Of a DNA stretch of 64,000 bases, positions 8,572 to 17,468 are shown one piece after another (the first letter of the stretch is position 1; every line of letters starts with the position of its first letter). Under the pieces are notes generated by a model that saw only the letters and a list, made by a program, of their open reading frames with translations, had not been told where the DNA came from and made no database searches. A program made the translations under genes and the position numbers. The DNA comes from Ignavibacteriales bacterium (GTDB lineage Bacteria > Bacteroidota > Ignavibacteria > Ignavibacteriales > Melioribacteraceae), in NCBI GenBank assembly GCA_020635275.1, contig JACKAA010000001.1, forward strand, positions 124,001 to 188,000, in the 5' to 3' direction.

Positions 8572-8652
8572 TTCAGAAAAGTCATATTTTAATTAAATAA
8601 TAAAGGTTTTGCTATTTATCCATCAATTTTATACTTGATTTTATCATAATTT

Positions 8653-8664
8653 ATATGTACATAT
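8653..8664. promoter_or_regulatory. Palindrome with TGTACA core, probable antitoxin operator
   Basis: ATATGTACATAT is a perfect 12-base palindrome centred 62 bases upstream of the antitoxin start at 8721. The core TGTACA is the motif known to be bound by YefM-type antitoxins at their own promoters. Autoregulation by the adjacent antitoxin is therefore a reasonable inference, although short AT-rich palindromes also occur by chance. Confidence 0.45.
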
Positions 8665-8720
8665 CTAAAGTAATCCTTAACATATTTTTACTTAAAATAA
8701 GACACTATATAAGGATAATA

Positions 8721-8951
8721 ATGCACCAACAACAATTAAATATTTCATCCGTTCAAAAAGACTTGCCAAAGTTGATGGATTTAGTAATTAGAGGAGATGA
8801 GATAATTATTACCAAATCAGATATCCCAATTGCTAAAATTTCTCCAATAACTGAAAAAAAAGTTAGTTATTCAACTACATATCTGCAGGCAAGATCAATT
8901 GAAAAAAAAAGAAGTCCTTTTTCAGATGCGCCAGAATATTGGTTTGGTTAA
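8721..8951 (+). CDS. Phd/YefM family antitoxin, apparently without a toxin
   Basis: A 76-residue protein. The N-terminal half has the Phd/YefM fold signature: MHQQQLNISSVQKDLPKLMDLVI, then RGDEIIITKSDIPIAKISPI. The C-terminal half (SIEKKRSPFSDAPEYWFG) would be the toxin-binding tail. The ATG at 8721 with AAGGA seven bases upstream is chosen over an upstream ATG at 8655, which would lie inside the TGTACA palindrome. Toxins such as VapC usually follow directly, but here 48 bases remain before a convergent transporter gene. It is either an orphan antitoxin or acts with a toxin elsewhere. Confidence 0.8.
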   Translation: MHQQQLNISSVQKDLPKLMDLVIRGDEIIITKSDIPIAKISPITEKKVSYSTTYLQARSIEKKRSPFSDAPEYWFG

Positions 8952-8999
8952 ATTAGTATTTACATAGCAATTCTGATTAGATTTTCTTTGGGGAAATCT

Positions 9000-9911
9000 T
9001 TATGCTTTTTTGAGATTTTTCCTGCTTCCATATTGTACTAAAGCCACACCTAATAAAATTACTATTGATCCCATTATTGTTGTTAAATCAATTTTTTCAT
9101 TTAGATAATACCAGCCCAAAAATAAAGCAATTACTGGATTTATATAAGAGTATGTTGAAACAAATGAAACCGGAAGTATTGATATTGCATAAATATAAGC
9201 AACGTAACCCAAAAAGGAACCGAAAATTATTAAATAGATCATTGCATAAATACCTTTTTCTGATAATGTAAATTCATTTTGTTCGCCCAAAATTAATCCA
9301 ATAATTATTTGCAAAATTCCGGCAGTAATCATTTGAATTGAAGCTCTCATAAGTGGATGAGAATTAAACTTTTTGTACTTTGCATATATGCTGCCGGAAG
9401 ACCAAACCCAAATTGAAGCTAAAATAAATAGTATTCCGGTTAAATATCCTGGATTAAAAATTGTTTCTATTTCACTAAAGAAAATTAGTGAAACACCAAA
9501 AAATCCAATTATAAGTCCGCCAAAAATGTATTTGTTTAAATTTGGTTTATCTGGTAAAAAGGATTCAATACTAACAATCCAAAATGGTAAGGTCGTAATT
9601 AATAAACTTGATAAACCACTTGGAACCCACTTCTGTGCATAAACTAAAAACCCATTTGATAAACCAATTAACATTATTCCAATAACTATTAAGTTTTTAA
9701 TCTCACTTTTTGGTGGAAGTTCCATTTTTCTAAATATCAAAAATAAGAGTAAAGTTGGGCCCGCAATAAACCATCTAATTCCAGTAAATAACATTGGAGG
9801 TAAATCTTTAATACCAATTTTAACAGCAAGATAGGTTGTTCCCCATACAATACAAATTGAAACCCAAGCAAGGTAAGCACGGAATTGTGTTTTATCCAAA
9901 AGAAATTCCAA
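9000..9911 (-). CDS. EamA/DMT family transporter
   Basis: A 303-residue inner-membrane protein with about ten hydrophobic helices in two repeats of the EamA domain. Repeat one begins AYLAWVSICIVWGTTYLAVKIGI, repeat two begins TGILFILASIWVWSSGSIYAKY. The late FVSTYSYINPVIALFLGWYYLNE is a well-known signature of RhaT/YdcZ-like drug and metabolite exporters. The C terminus is basic (RKNLKKA). It stands alone, with no operon partner. Substrates of this family include amino acids and other small metabolites and cannot be predicted here. Confidence 0.92.
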   Translation of the reverse strand: MEFLLDKTQFRAYLAWVSICIVWGTTYLAVKIGIKDLPPMLFTGIRWFIAGPTLLLFLIFRKMELPPKSEIKNLIVIGIMLIGLSNGFLVYAQKWVPSGLSSLLITTLPFWIVSIESFLPDKPNLNKYIFGGLIIGFFGVSLIFFSEIETIFNPGYLTGILFILASIWVWSSGSIYAKYKKFNSHPLMRASIQMITAGILQIIIGLILGEQNEFTLSEKGIYAMIYLIIFGSFLGYVAYIYAISILPVSFVSTYSYINPVIALFLGWYYLNEKIDLTTIMGSIVILLGVALVQYGSRKNLKKA

Positions 9912-10008
9912 AAAATGAAAGACAAATATAATTAGGATTTTCTCAAATTAATGAAATATGTTTTATTTTATTTTTTGTAGTTTTCGAACTTAACAAAATC
10001 ATATTTTT

Positions 10009-10488
10009 ATGGAAAAACTAAACATCAGATTTGCCAAAATTAAAGACTCTAAAGTTATATTAGGCTTTATAAAAAAATTAGCGGATTATGAAAAACTCTC
10101 ACATGAAGTTAAAGCTACGGAACCAAATCTTGAGAAAACACTTTTTTCACCAAATAGCAATGCAGAATCAATATTAGGATTTTACAATAATGAACCCGTT
10201 GCATTCGCTCTTTTTTTTCACAATTATTCAACTTTTTTGGCACAAAAGGGATTGTATCTTGAAGACCTTTTTGTTCTGCCGGAATTTAGAGGGAAAGGAT
10301 TTGGAAAACAGATGTTAAAATTTTTGGCAAAGATTGCCTTGGAAAGAGATTGCGGCAGATTCGAATGGTCAGTTTTAGATTGGAATGAACCGGCAATTAA
10401 TTTTTATAAAAGCATTGGAGCTGAAATTAAAAATGAATGGTTATTAACTAGAATAACCGGAGATAAATTATATAAATTATCACAATAA
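10009..10488 (+). CDS. GNAT family N-acetyltransferase (SSAT-like)
   Basis: A 159-residue acetyltransferase. The acetyl-CoA binding motif A is LYLEDLFVLPEFRGKGFGKQML, followed by motif B WSVLDWNEPAINFYKSIGA. The ordering and the N-terminal RFAKIKDSKVILGFIKKLADYEKL are close to the spermidine/spermine or thialysine acetyltransferase branch. Transfer of acetyl groups to a small amine is likely, but the substrate is not determined. The next gene starts 15 bases after its stop, so the two may be co-transcribed. Confidence 0.88.
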   Translation: MEKLNIRFAKIKDSKVILGFIKKLADYEKLSHEVKATEPNLEKTLFSPNSNAESILGFYNNEPVAFALFFHNYSTFLAQKGLYLEDLFVLPEFRGKGFGKQMLKFLAKIALERDCGRFEWSVLDWNEPAINFYKSIGAEIKNEWLLTRITGDKLYKLSQ

Positions 10489-10503
10489 TTTTATCAAACA
10501 AAC

Positions 10504-11730
10504 TTGAGTGAAATGGAAACTTTAAAAGAATATCTATCTGAATTCCCTATTTTATTTGTATCACTGCAGATTATTGGAGTTTTGGTTTTAGCATTTGTAG
10601 TGTACTTAATTTTCAAAAAAATTCTTGTTTCGGGCATTCAAAGAATTGTAAAAAAAACTAAAACCGATGTTGATGACATTTTAATAAATGAATCTATATT
10701 AAAAAGAATAGCTTACATTGCACCAATTTTGGTTATATCACAATTTTTATACTTAGTTCCGCAAGTTGAAAGTCTGTTTAAGAAATTTACTGAATCGGCA
10801 ATTTTACTAATCTTCCTTTTAATTATTGGGTCATTTATTAATGCAGCAAACGAGCTATATGAAAAATCGAAACAATATGAAAGGAGACCAATTAAAGGTT
10901 ATTTGCAAATTGCTAAAATAATTATTTATATCCTTGGTGGAATTGCAATTATTGGCTTACTTACCGGCCAGCAGCCTTGGGCAGTTTTAACTGGAGTTGG
11001 AGCTTTTACTGCAATTCTTATTTTAATTTTCAAAGATACAATTTTATCATTTGTAGCAAGTATTCATATTTCAGCTTATGATTTAGTCAGAGTTGGTGAT
11101 TGGATTGAAGTTCCTCAATTTAATGTTGACGGTGATGTTTTAGATGTTGCACTTCACACAATAAAAGTTCAAAATTTTGATAAAACAATTGTTGTTTTCC
11201 CAACACATAAATTACTTGAAGGTGCATTTAAAAATTGGCGTGGAATGCAGAAAGCCGGGGGCAGAAGAATTAAAAGATCTATATTTATTGATTTATCAAG
11301 CGTTAAATTTTGTGATAAAAATTTATTAGATAAGTTTAGAAAAATTCAATTATTAAAAGATTATATTGATCGAAAAGAAGAAGAAATTCAGAAATATAAT
11401 GAATCTAAAAATGTTGACACTTCAGTTTTTGTTAACGGCAGAAGATTAACAAATATTGGTACATTCCGTGAATATCTTAAAGCTTACTTAAAAAGTAGAG
11501 AAGATATTAATAAAGGTTTCACTTTTTTAGTCAGACAATTAACACCTGGACCAAGCGGAATACCAATAGAAATCTATGTTTTTGCAAATACTACTGAATG
11601 GGTAAGATATGAAGAAATTCAGGCAGATGTATTTGATCACATTTTTGCGGTAATTACAGAATTTGAATTAAATATTTTTCAAAATCCAACCGGAAAAGAT
11701 TTTAGAGCTTTAGGTGAAAGACCGGATTAA
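10504..11730 (+). CDS. ybdG: YbdG-type mechanosensitive ion channel (MscS family)
   Basis: A 408-residue membrane protein. Membrane helices are at about residues 15-37, 62-85, 95-112 and 135-180. The channel-lining helix and beta domain follow (LTGVGAFTAILILIFKDTIL, then VRVGDWIEVPQFNVDGDV). The segment VQNFDKTIVVFPTHKL, FKNWRGMQKAGGRRIKRSI is the hallmark of the YbdG miniconductance branch of MscS channels, and the long cytoplasmic C terminus fits. It protects cells against hypo-osmotic shock. The start is a TTG at 10504 or, equally plausible, an ATG at 10513. Confidence 0.88.
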   Translation: MSEMETLKEYLSEFPILFVSLQIIGVLVLAFVVYLIFKKILVSGIQRIVKKTKTDVDDILINESILKRIAYIAPILVISQFLYLVPQVESLFKKFTESAILLIFLLIIGSFINAANELYEKSKQYERRPIKGYLQIAKIIIYILGGIAIIGLLTGQQPWAVLTGVGAFTAILILIFKDTILSFVASIHISAYDLVRVGDWIEVPQFNVDGDVLDVALHTIKVQNFDKTIVVFPTHKLLEGAFKNWRGMQKAGGRRIKRSIFIDLSSVKFCDKNLLDKFRKIQLLKDYIDRKEEEIQKYNESKNVDTSVFVNGRRLTNIGTFREYLKAYLKSREDINKGFTFLVRQLTPGPSGIPIEIYVFANTTEWVRYEEIQADVFDHIFAVITEFELNIFQNPTGKDFRALGERPD

Positions 11731-11741
11731 AAAGTATAACT

Positions 11742-12554
11742 ATGAAGAATTTCAAAAAAGTATTTAAAGTAAAATGTCCAATTATTGGAATGATCCATAT
11801 TGATCCTTTACCTGGAACACCTAAATATAAAGGCAAAGTAAAATCAATAATTGATAAAGCAGTAAAAGAAGCAGAATTTTATTCAGAAGCGGGAATTGAT
11901 GCAATTGCAATTGAAAACATGCATGACGTTCCTTACCTAAACAGAAATGTTGGTTCCGAAATTTCTACTTTAATGTCAATTATTGGTTATGGGATTAAAC
12001 AAAAAATAAATTTACCAATTGGAATTCAAATATTAGCGGGAGCAAATAAAGAAGCAATGGCGGCAGCAAATTCAGCTGGATTGGATTTTATTAGAGCGGA
12101 AGGATTTGTTTTTAGTCATATTGCAGATGAAGGATTGATGAACTCCGATGCGGGAGAATTATTAAGATATAGAAAACAAATTGGTGCTGAAAATATTTTA
12201 GTTTTTACAGATATAAAGAAAAAACATAGTTCCCATAGTATAACTGCTGATGTAACAATTGAAGAAACGGCAAAGGCCGCCGAATTTTTTCTATCTGATG
12301 GATTAATTATTACTGGAAGAGCAACCGGTGAAGAAGCCAATATTGATGAAATAAAAAGTGTGAAAAAATCTACAAAACTTCCTATAATTGTTGGGTCCGG
12401 AGTAAATCTAAAGAATTTAGAAAATTATTTTCCATTCTGCGATGCAATGATTATTGGCTCATACTTTAAACAGAATGGTAATTGGGAAAATGGGGTTGAT
12501 AAAAATAGAGTTGATATGTTTGTGAAAAAAGTTAATGATTTGAGGATTAAGTAG
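11742..12554 (+). CDS. BtpA/SgcQ family TIM-barrel protein
   Basis: A 270-residue soluble protein. It opens with FKVKCPIIGMIHIDPLPGTPKYKG and contains EAGIDAIAIENMHDVPY and GLDFIRAEGFVFSHIADEG, then a late VGSGVNLKNLENYFPFCDAMIIGS, all diagnostic of the BtpA family. BtpA was first tied to photosystem I complex stability in cyanobacteria; SgcQ belongs to a sugar-related operon in E. coli. In non-photosynthetic bacteria its enzymatic role is unknown, although the barrel and late phosphate-binding-like glycine loop suggest a phosphorylated substrate. It follows the MscS gene by 11 bases. Confidence 0.88.
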   Translation: MKNFKKVFKVKCPIIGMIHIDPLPGTPKYKGKVKSIIDKAVKEAEFYSEAGIDAIAIENMHDVPYLNRNVGSEISTLMSIIGYGIKQKINLPIGIQILAGANKEAMAAANSAGLDFIRAEGFVFSHIADEGLMNSDAGELLRYRKQIGAENILVFTDIKKKHSSHSITADVTIEETAKAAEFFLSDGLIITGRATGEEANIDEIKSVKKSTKLPIIVGSGVNLKNLENYFPFCDAMIIGSYFKQNGNWENGVDKNRVDMFVKKVNDLRIK

Positions 12555-12588
12555 TTATAACCTTTAGGCTGAGTTTTACACTTTATGT

Positions 12589-12606
12589 CGCAGACTGAAG
12601 CCTGCG
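12589..12606. repeat. Short intergenic hairpin (CGCAG...CTGCG)
   Basis: CGCAG and CTGCG flank an eight-base loop (ACTGAAGC) between the convergent btpA-like and COG3014 genes. The wording GTCGCAGACTGAAGCCTGCGG resembles a widespread dispersed bacterial repeat. It could weakly terminate either gene. Confidence 0.3.
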
Positions 12607-12629
12607 GCTACTTTGTTACTTTATTTAAA

Positions 12630-13997
12630 TCAATTAAAATGATAAGCTTCTAATAAGTTCAATCCGGATTTTATTATATAATCATCATAATAAGTAGAAA
12701 GTATTGGCTGATTGAATTGATTTAAAAATCTAATTTCAATGTCATAAGTTCCTTCAGTAATTTTAAATTCCCCAACATAGCAAAATCCCGGCATTGTACG
12801 CCAAGATCTTAGATCAGCACCTTCAGTTGCATCAACAGCTGCATTTGCAATTCCAACCAAAATATCACCTAAAATTCCATCATCTGTTTCTTTTTTTATT
12901 GTTCTGCCCAATGCCGAAGCACCTATTCCCTTTATTAAAGCTCTAGTTATAGTTTTAAAGTAAATTATACTTTTTTGTGATTCAAAAGTTTTTTCAGCAA
13001 CATTATTCATATTTTCAAGAAGCTGAAGTTCACCAACTTTTGAACTATCAACAAAAACCTCAATTGAAGTTACTTCTGAATTTGATGAAATTATTTGCGG
13101 AAATTCAAACTTAAAATTCCAACCGTACTTAATTCCTGGAATTGGAATTGCATCTGCATAAAAATTTGTCGGATCAGAAATTGTGACAAAATCATTAAAG
13201 GTTGTAATTCTTGCTCCAACCGGTTCTTTAATTGGAGATTTACCTGTAAATGAAAGTACATTTAGATAAATTGCATTATTATTGTTTGAATCAGTAACAG
13301 CTTTAGGTTTATCAAAATTGTAAACATCAGGATAAGTTTCCCAAGCTTCATTTAATTGTTCATAAGATATTCTGCTGTTATCATATTCCCCTTCTGCACG
13401 GAATATTAGATAACTTAGGTAATTGGATAAAACATTGTTGTAATAATTAAGAAGAACAGGATCGACTTTAAATTTACTATCATCAGACGAATTTAATTGA
13501 GCAACCTGTTCTTCAAGTTTAACATCTAATACTGAAAGTTTATTTGTGATACGTCTAACTTCAACATAAGCACCGTCAAAATTATTAAGATGGAGATAAT
13601 TTAGAGACTTAAAAATATTGATGTACAAATCTTCATATACTTCTCCATCATAAGCTAGAGCATTATCATTAAGAAGAAATGAAAAAACACCTTTAGAGAT
13701 ACTTTTTGTATAAAGTTCCTCAATAGCAGATTCTGCAAGCTCAAATTCTTTGTTGCTTTCTTGATAATTACCTTGGTAATGAAAAATTATTCCCTTATCA
13801 AGGTGAAGCAAAACTCTATCTTTATCACCATACTCATCATTCAGTTCAGCTTCATTAATTTTTTCTGCTGCAGAATTAAAGTTACCATTTTGAATTTCAG
13901 TCAGTATTGGAAAATAAAATTCATAGTTTGTTCTTATTGATGCACAACCGGAAAAAAGTAAAGTTAACCAAACAAATAATACAATTATTCTTTTCAT
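12630..13997 (-). CDS. COG3014-type lipoprotein with tetratricopeptide-like helices
   Basis: A 455-residue lipoprotein with a clear lipobox (LLFSGC, Cys18). Residues 25-230 are helical and repeat-like (EIQNGNFNSAAEKINEAEL, KGIIFHYQGNYQESNKEFELAESA). The later half has strand-rich segments and a glycine-rich FKTITRALIKGIGASALG stretch. The order matches the COG3014 family, found in many Gram-negative bacteria next to LpoB-like genes; here the LpoB gene lies 32 bases upstream. It probably acts at the inner face of the outer membrane with LpoB. Its biochemical role is unknown. Confidence 0.75.
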   Translation of the reverse strand: MKRIIVLFVWLTLLFSGCASIRTNYEFYFPILTEIQNGNFNSAAEKINEAELNDEYGDKDRVLLHLDKGIIFHYQGNYQESNKEFELAESAIEELYTKSISKGVFSFLLNDNALAYDGEVYEDLYINIFKSLNYLHLNNFDGAYVEVRRITNKLSVLDVKLEEQVAQLNSSDDSKFKVDPVLLNYYNNVLSNYLSYLIFRAEGEYDNSRISYEQLNEAWETYPDVYNFDKPKAVTDSNNNNAIYLNVLSFTGKSPIKEPVGARITTFNDFVTISDPTNFYADAIPIPGIKYGWNFKFEFPQIISSNSEVTSIEVFVDSSKVGELQLLENMNNVAEKTFESQKSIIYFKTITRALIKGIGASALGRTIKKETDDGILGDILVGIANAAVDATEGADLRSWRTMPGFCYVGEFKITEGTYDIEIRFLNQFNQPILSTYYDDYIIKSGLNLLEAYHFN

Positions 13998-14029
13998 ACA
14001 AATAAAATTTTAATTGATCTAATCAACAA

Positions 14030-14629
14030 TTATGGAGCGTAACTACCTTGACCAATATATTTTTTAATCTTTTTGTTACCGAGCCATACTTTAAGATTTT
14101 TTTCAATATCTATTAGTTCTAAATCAACTTGGTAAAGAATTACTTTTTCACCTTCGTATTTATCTTCAACGGAATTGATTATACCTGTTAATAAAAAGTC
14201 GGCGCCAATTTCTCTATAGAATTTTTTCATAGTTTCTTCAGATGAAAAATCTTGCTGATCTGCTCTCTCTTCTCTAATTTGTTCTCTTTCCTCTTTGGAC
14301 GCAACAAAAGAAACTTTTCCTGAGTTTATTAATTCTCTTTCAATATCTTTTGCAAAAACATCAACAACAATATGCTCACTGCTTTTATTTCTAATATTTC
14401 CAACTATTACAACAGGCTTCTTTCCAGCTGATGTCATAAAGTCAGTTAACCATGGTCTCCCTAAAACATCTTCAACCATTGTTTCTGCGGTTAATCTAGA
14501 ATCTGTATCATTCCATTTTCCACTTAAATCAACAACTTCCTTTGTATCAATTCTTGAAACTTCTCTTGAACTGCAGCTAAATAAAAAGGATACAAGCATT
14601 ACACTTAATAAAACATTAATTAGCTTCAT
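14030..14629 (-). CDS. lpoB: LpoB-family penicillin-binding protein activator
   Basis: A 199-residue lipoprotein (lipobox FLFSC, Cys19). The mature region has the LpoB pattern: VDLSGKWNDTDSRLTAETMVEDVLGRPWL, then KKPVVIVGNIRNKSSEHI, a FAKDIERELINSGKVSFV helix, and EIGADFLLTGIINSVED. LpoB reaches from the outer membrane to activate the peptidoglycan synthase PBP1B in enterobacteria; distant homologues such as this one are annotated by fold, and the partner here is not known. It is first in a two-gene minus-strand operon with the COG3014 lipoprotein. Confidence 0.85.
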   Translation of the reverse strand: MKLINVLLSVMLVSFLFSCSSREVSRIDTKEVVDLSGKWNDTDSRLTAETMVEDVLGRPWLTDFMTSAGKKPVVIVGNIRNKSSEHIVVDVFAKDIERELINSGKVSFVASKEEREQIREERADQQDFSSEETMKKFYREIGADFLLTGIINSVEDKYEGEKVILYQVDLELIDIEKNLKVWLGNKKIKKYIGQGSYAP

Positions 14630-14745
14630 AATTAATTCTCCTTGTAAAAAAATATATTATAGAATTTGACAAATGATCTTAATTTTACATCATTTTATTA
14701 GAAAAGCGTTGATAAGTAATCTAAAAATTTAGAAATTGAATGTCT

Positions 14746-15273
14746 ATGAAAAAAATCTTTTTATTATTCTTTCTTTTTAATATTTCAATTTTATTTTCTC
14801 AATCAAAATCCAATTTGGTTGGAAGCGGATTTGGTTTAGGAACTTATATTGGCAATTTTCCTTCGCAAACTACATTAGGGACTAAATTGTTATATGAAAT
14901 GAATTCTCCATTTTCATTTTTTGATAAAATTCAATTTCATTTTTCTGCTGCTCAAAAAGTTGAGAAATTCTTGCCCGGCTCATATAATTATGATCATTAT
15001 TCTTACTTCTTGAGCTTAGGCACAAGTGGATTATTCAGACAATTCCTAAATGAAAATTTTTACTTTCAAGAAGGTTTGGGAATTATTTATTTAAATGACA
15101 GATCTTTTGATGATATTGATATTTGGAATTTCGGTGCAATTTTAAATTTACTTGTCGGTACAGAAATTAATAAAAATATTGATCTTTCACTTCACTTGGA
15201 TTATGGACTAACATTTAATAACACAAATGTTAGTTATACTTTAATAATGATATTAGTTTCCTACAAATTTTAA
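14746..15273 (+). CDS. Small exported beta-barrel-like protein
   Basis: About 175 residues with a signal peptide (MKKIFLLFFLFNISILFSQ). The ATG at 14746 is chosen; an ATG two codons earlier is possible. The mature part is strand-rich with many glycines and aromatics (NLVGSGFGLGTYIGNF, FRQFLNENFYFQEGLGIIYL, NIDLSLHLDYGLTF) and ends in the aromatic SYKF, consistent with a small eight-strand outer-membrane barrel. No specific family is recognised. Its stop codon directly abuts the stop of the convergent aromatic-pathway gene. Confidence 0.6.
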   Translation: MKKIFLLFFLFNISILFSQSKSNLVGSGFGLGTYIGNFPSQTTLGTKLLYEMNSPFSFFDKIQFHFSAAQKVEKFLPGSYNYDHYSYFLSLGTSGLFRQFLNENFYFQEGLGIIYLNDRSFDDIDIWNFGAILNLLVGTEINKNIDLSLHLDYGLTFNNTNVSYTLIMILVSYKF

Positions 15274-17313
15274 TTAAAGTTCATAAAGCTCTTTCATCAT
15301 CTGACTGTATTGCTCAAATGTAAGAGCTTGTTCAGCATCACTTAATGCACTTGGCGGATCTGGATGAAACTCAACCATAATTCCATGTGCCCCAACAACT
15401 TTTGAAGCTTTTGCCAATGGAACAATTTTATCTCTCACTCCAATCGCATGACTTGGATCAACAATTATTGGTAAATGTGTCATTTCTTTTAAGAAAGGAA
15501 TTATTCCTAAATCTAAAGTATTTCTTGTGGTAGTTTCAAAAGTTCTAATTCCTCTTTCACATAAAATTACTTGTCTGTTGCCATGTGATAAAATATATTC
15601 GGCAGCATTAAGTAATTCATCCACAGAGCTCATCATTCCCCTTTTTAACATAACAGGTCTATGAACTCTACCGACCTCTTTTAAAAGTGAAAAGTTCTGC
15701 ATATTTCTTGCACCTATTTGCAGAATATCCGATTGCAGTGCAACTTCTGCAACTTGTTCCGGTGCAAGCACTTCTGTAATTATTGGAAGATCATATTTTT
15801 TACCGGCACTTTTTAATTCATTTAATCCATCAAATCCTAAACCCTGAAAACTATAAGGTGAAGTTCTTGGTTTAAAACATCCTCCCCGTAGAATTTGAGT
15901 TCCACTTTCTTTAGCATGTTTTGCACAAGAAAAAATTTGATTATGCGATTCAACAGAACAAGGTCCGCCGATTACAACAAAATTGTTACCGCCAATTTCT
16001 ACATTATTTACTTTAATAATTGTATCTTCCGGTTTATAATCTCTGCTTGCAAGTTTATAACTTTTTGGCTTTTTGTTTTTTACCAGTTTTTCTTCGGTTT
16101 CTTTAGGTTTAATTTCTTCTGATTTTTCTGAATTAACTTTGTTTCCGGTAAAATAATCGAGTTTTGCTTTTGTAATTTCTTGAGCAGGATAACATCCTAG
16201 TACTTTTAAAAACCTTGTATGCAATCCTAATTCATCCAATAAACTTTGAATATTTTCATCTTTTATATTTCCGGCAAAATCCAAATAAAACATTTCTTCC
16301 CAAGGATTTCCAATAATTGGACGTGATTCAAGTTTTTCCATATTAACATCATATTTGCTGAAAACTGTTAAAGCACTTAACAGTGAACCTGCGGTATGAG
16401 CAGTTGCCATAACAAGTGAAGTTTTAGTTGGAATTCTTGAATCAATTTCTTGCGGTTTTCTTGAACAAACTAAGAATCTGGTATAATTTTCAGGCTGATT
16501 AGCAATTTCCCTCTGTAATATTTTTAAATTAAAAAGTTTGGCAGCTTCTTCACTTGCAATAGCTCCATATTCCGAATTGCCTTCTTCTTTAATTTTTTTA
16601 CCGGAAAGTGCAGTATCAGCAAAATATTGAATTTTAGCATCCGGCAGTGTAGCTAAAAATTTATTACACTGAGCCGCTGCCTGATAATGAGCGAAAATAA
16701 CTTCCAATTTTCCAATTGTTGAATTTTCTGTTCCAACCAAACAATGTTTAACCTGAAATTTTTCTTCGCCTACAATAGATAATGTTGTATGTAAGAGAAG
16801 ATCATAAACTTCATTTATTCCACCGGATGTTGTGTTTTCAATTGGCAGCATTGCAAAATCTGCTCTGCCCGCTTCAACTTCTTCGGCAACTTCATCAAAT
16901 CTATCTTTACTTATAAATATGATTTCTTTATTAAAATGTGCAAAAAATTTATGAGCTGCCATGGAACTGTATGAACCTTCAATTCCTTGGATTGCCACTC
17001 TTATTACATTTGTTCCATTATCAAAAAATGATGAGCGGAAATGATTTTGTTGAAGTCTTACTGAATCATCTATTATATCGTAAAATATTTTGGAGACATA
17101 ATGCGAATCTAAACCAATTTCTTTTCCTTTAGAAATTATTGAAGACAATAACTCAGTTTCTCTATCTGTATCTCTTATTGGTTTATCTGATTCAACTTTT
17201 GTATTAATTACATCTTCACTTAACTTTCTTCTATTAGCAAGTAATTTTAAAATCTCAGAATCTACATTATTAATTTTTTCGCGTATATTATCAATATTTT
17301 GGTTGTCTTCCAT
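15274..17313 (-). CDS. Chorismate mutase / prephenate dehydratase / DAHP synthase fusion
   Basis: A 679-residue three-enzyme fusion. Residues 1-90 are an AroQ-type chorismate mutase (IREKINNVDSEILKLLANRR). Residues 104-285 are prephenate dehydratase, starting RVAIQGIEGSYSSMAA and holding the catalytic Thr-Arg-Phe at 278-280. Residues 297-376 are an ACT domain with ESRP at 329-332, the usual phenylalanine site. After a lysine/glutamate-rich linker (380-425), residues 430-679 are a DAHP synthase of the KDO8P-like class (VIGGPCSVES, RGGCFKPRTSPYSFQG, then VDPSHAIG). It thus joins the first shikimate step to phenylalanine branch steps, probably with feedback control through the ACT domain. Confidence 0.95.
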   Translation of the reverse strand: MEDNQNIDNIREKINNVDSEILKLLANRRKLSEDVINTKVESDKPIRDTDRETELLSSIISKGKEIGLDSHYVSKIFYDIIDDSVRLQQNHFRSSFFDNGTNVIRVAIQGIEGSYSSMAAHKFFAHFNKEIIFISKDRFDEVAEEVEAGRADFAMLPIENTTSGGINEVYDLLLHTTLSIVGEEKFQVKHCLVGTENSTIGKLEVIFAHYQAAAQCNKFLATLPDAKIQYFADTALSGKKIKEEGNSEYGAIASEEAAKLFNLKILQREIANQPENYTRFLVCSRKPQEIDSRIPTKTSLVMATAHTAGSLLSALTVFSKYDVNMEKLESRPIIGNPWEEMFYLDFAGNIKDENIQSLLDELGLHTRFLKVLGCYPAQEITKAKLDYFTGNKVNSEKSEEIKPKETEEKLVKNKKPKSYKLASRDYKPEDTIIKVNNVEIGGNNFVVIGGPCSVESHNQIFSCAKHAKESGTQILRGGCFKPRTSPYSFQGLGFDGLNELKSAGKKYDLPIITEVLAPEQVAEVALQSDILQIGARNMQNFSLLKEVGRVHRPVMLKRGMMSSVDELLNAAEYILSHGNRQVILCERGIRTFETTTRNTLDLGIIPFLKEMTHLPIIVDPSHAIGVRDKIVPLAKASKVVGAHGIMVEFHPDPPSALSDAEQALTFEQYSQMMKELYEL

Positions 17314-17468
17314 TTTTCGCCTGAATATTAAAAAAAACTGAATTTGAAACTACTAAATTCTGCAATTCAAAAAAAGATACATAAACGCATTTTGTTAAAA
17401 TAATATCATTTAAAAGAGGCATTTTTATCTTATTATAATTATTTTTACATATAAATTTTTGAAATAAT

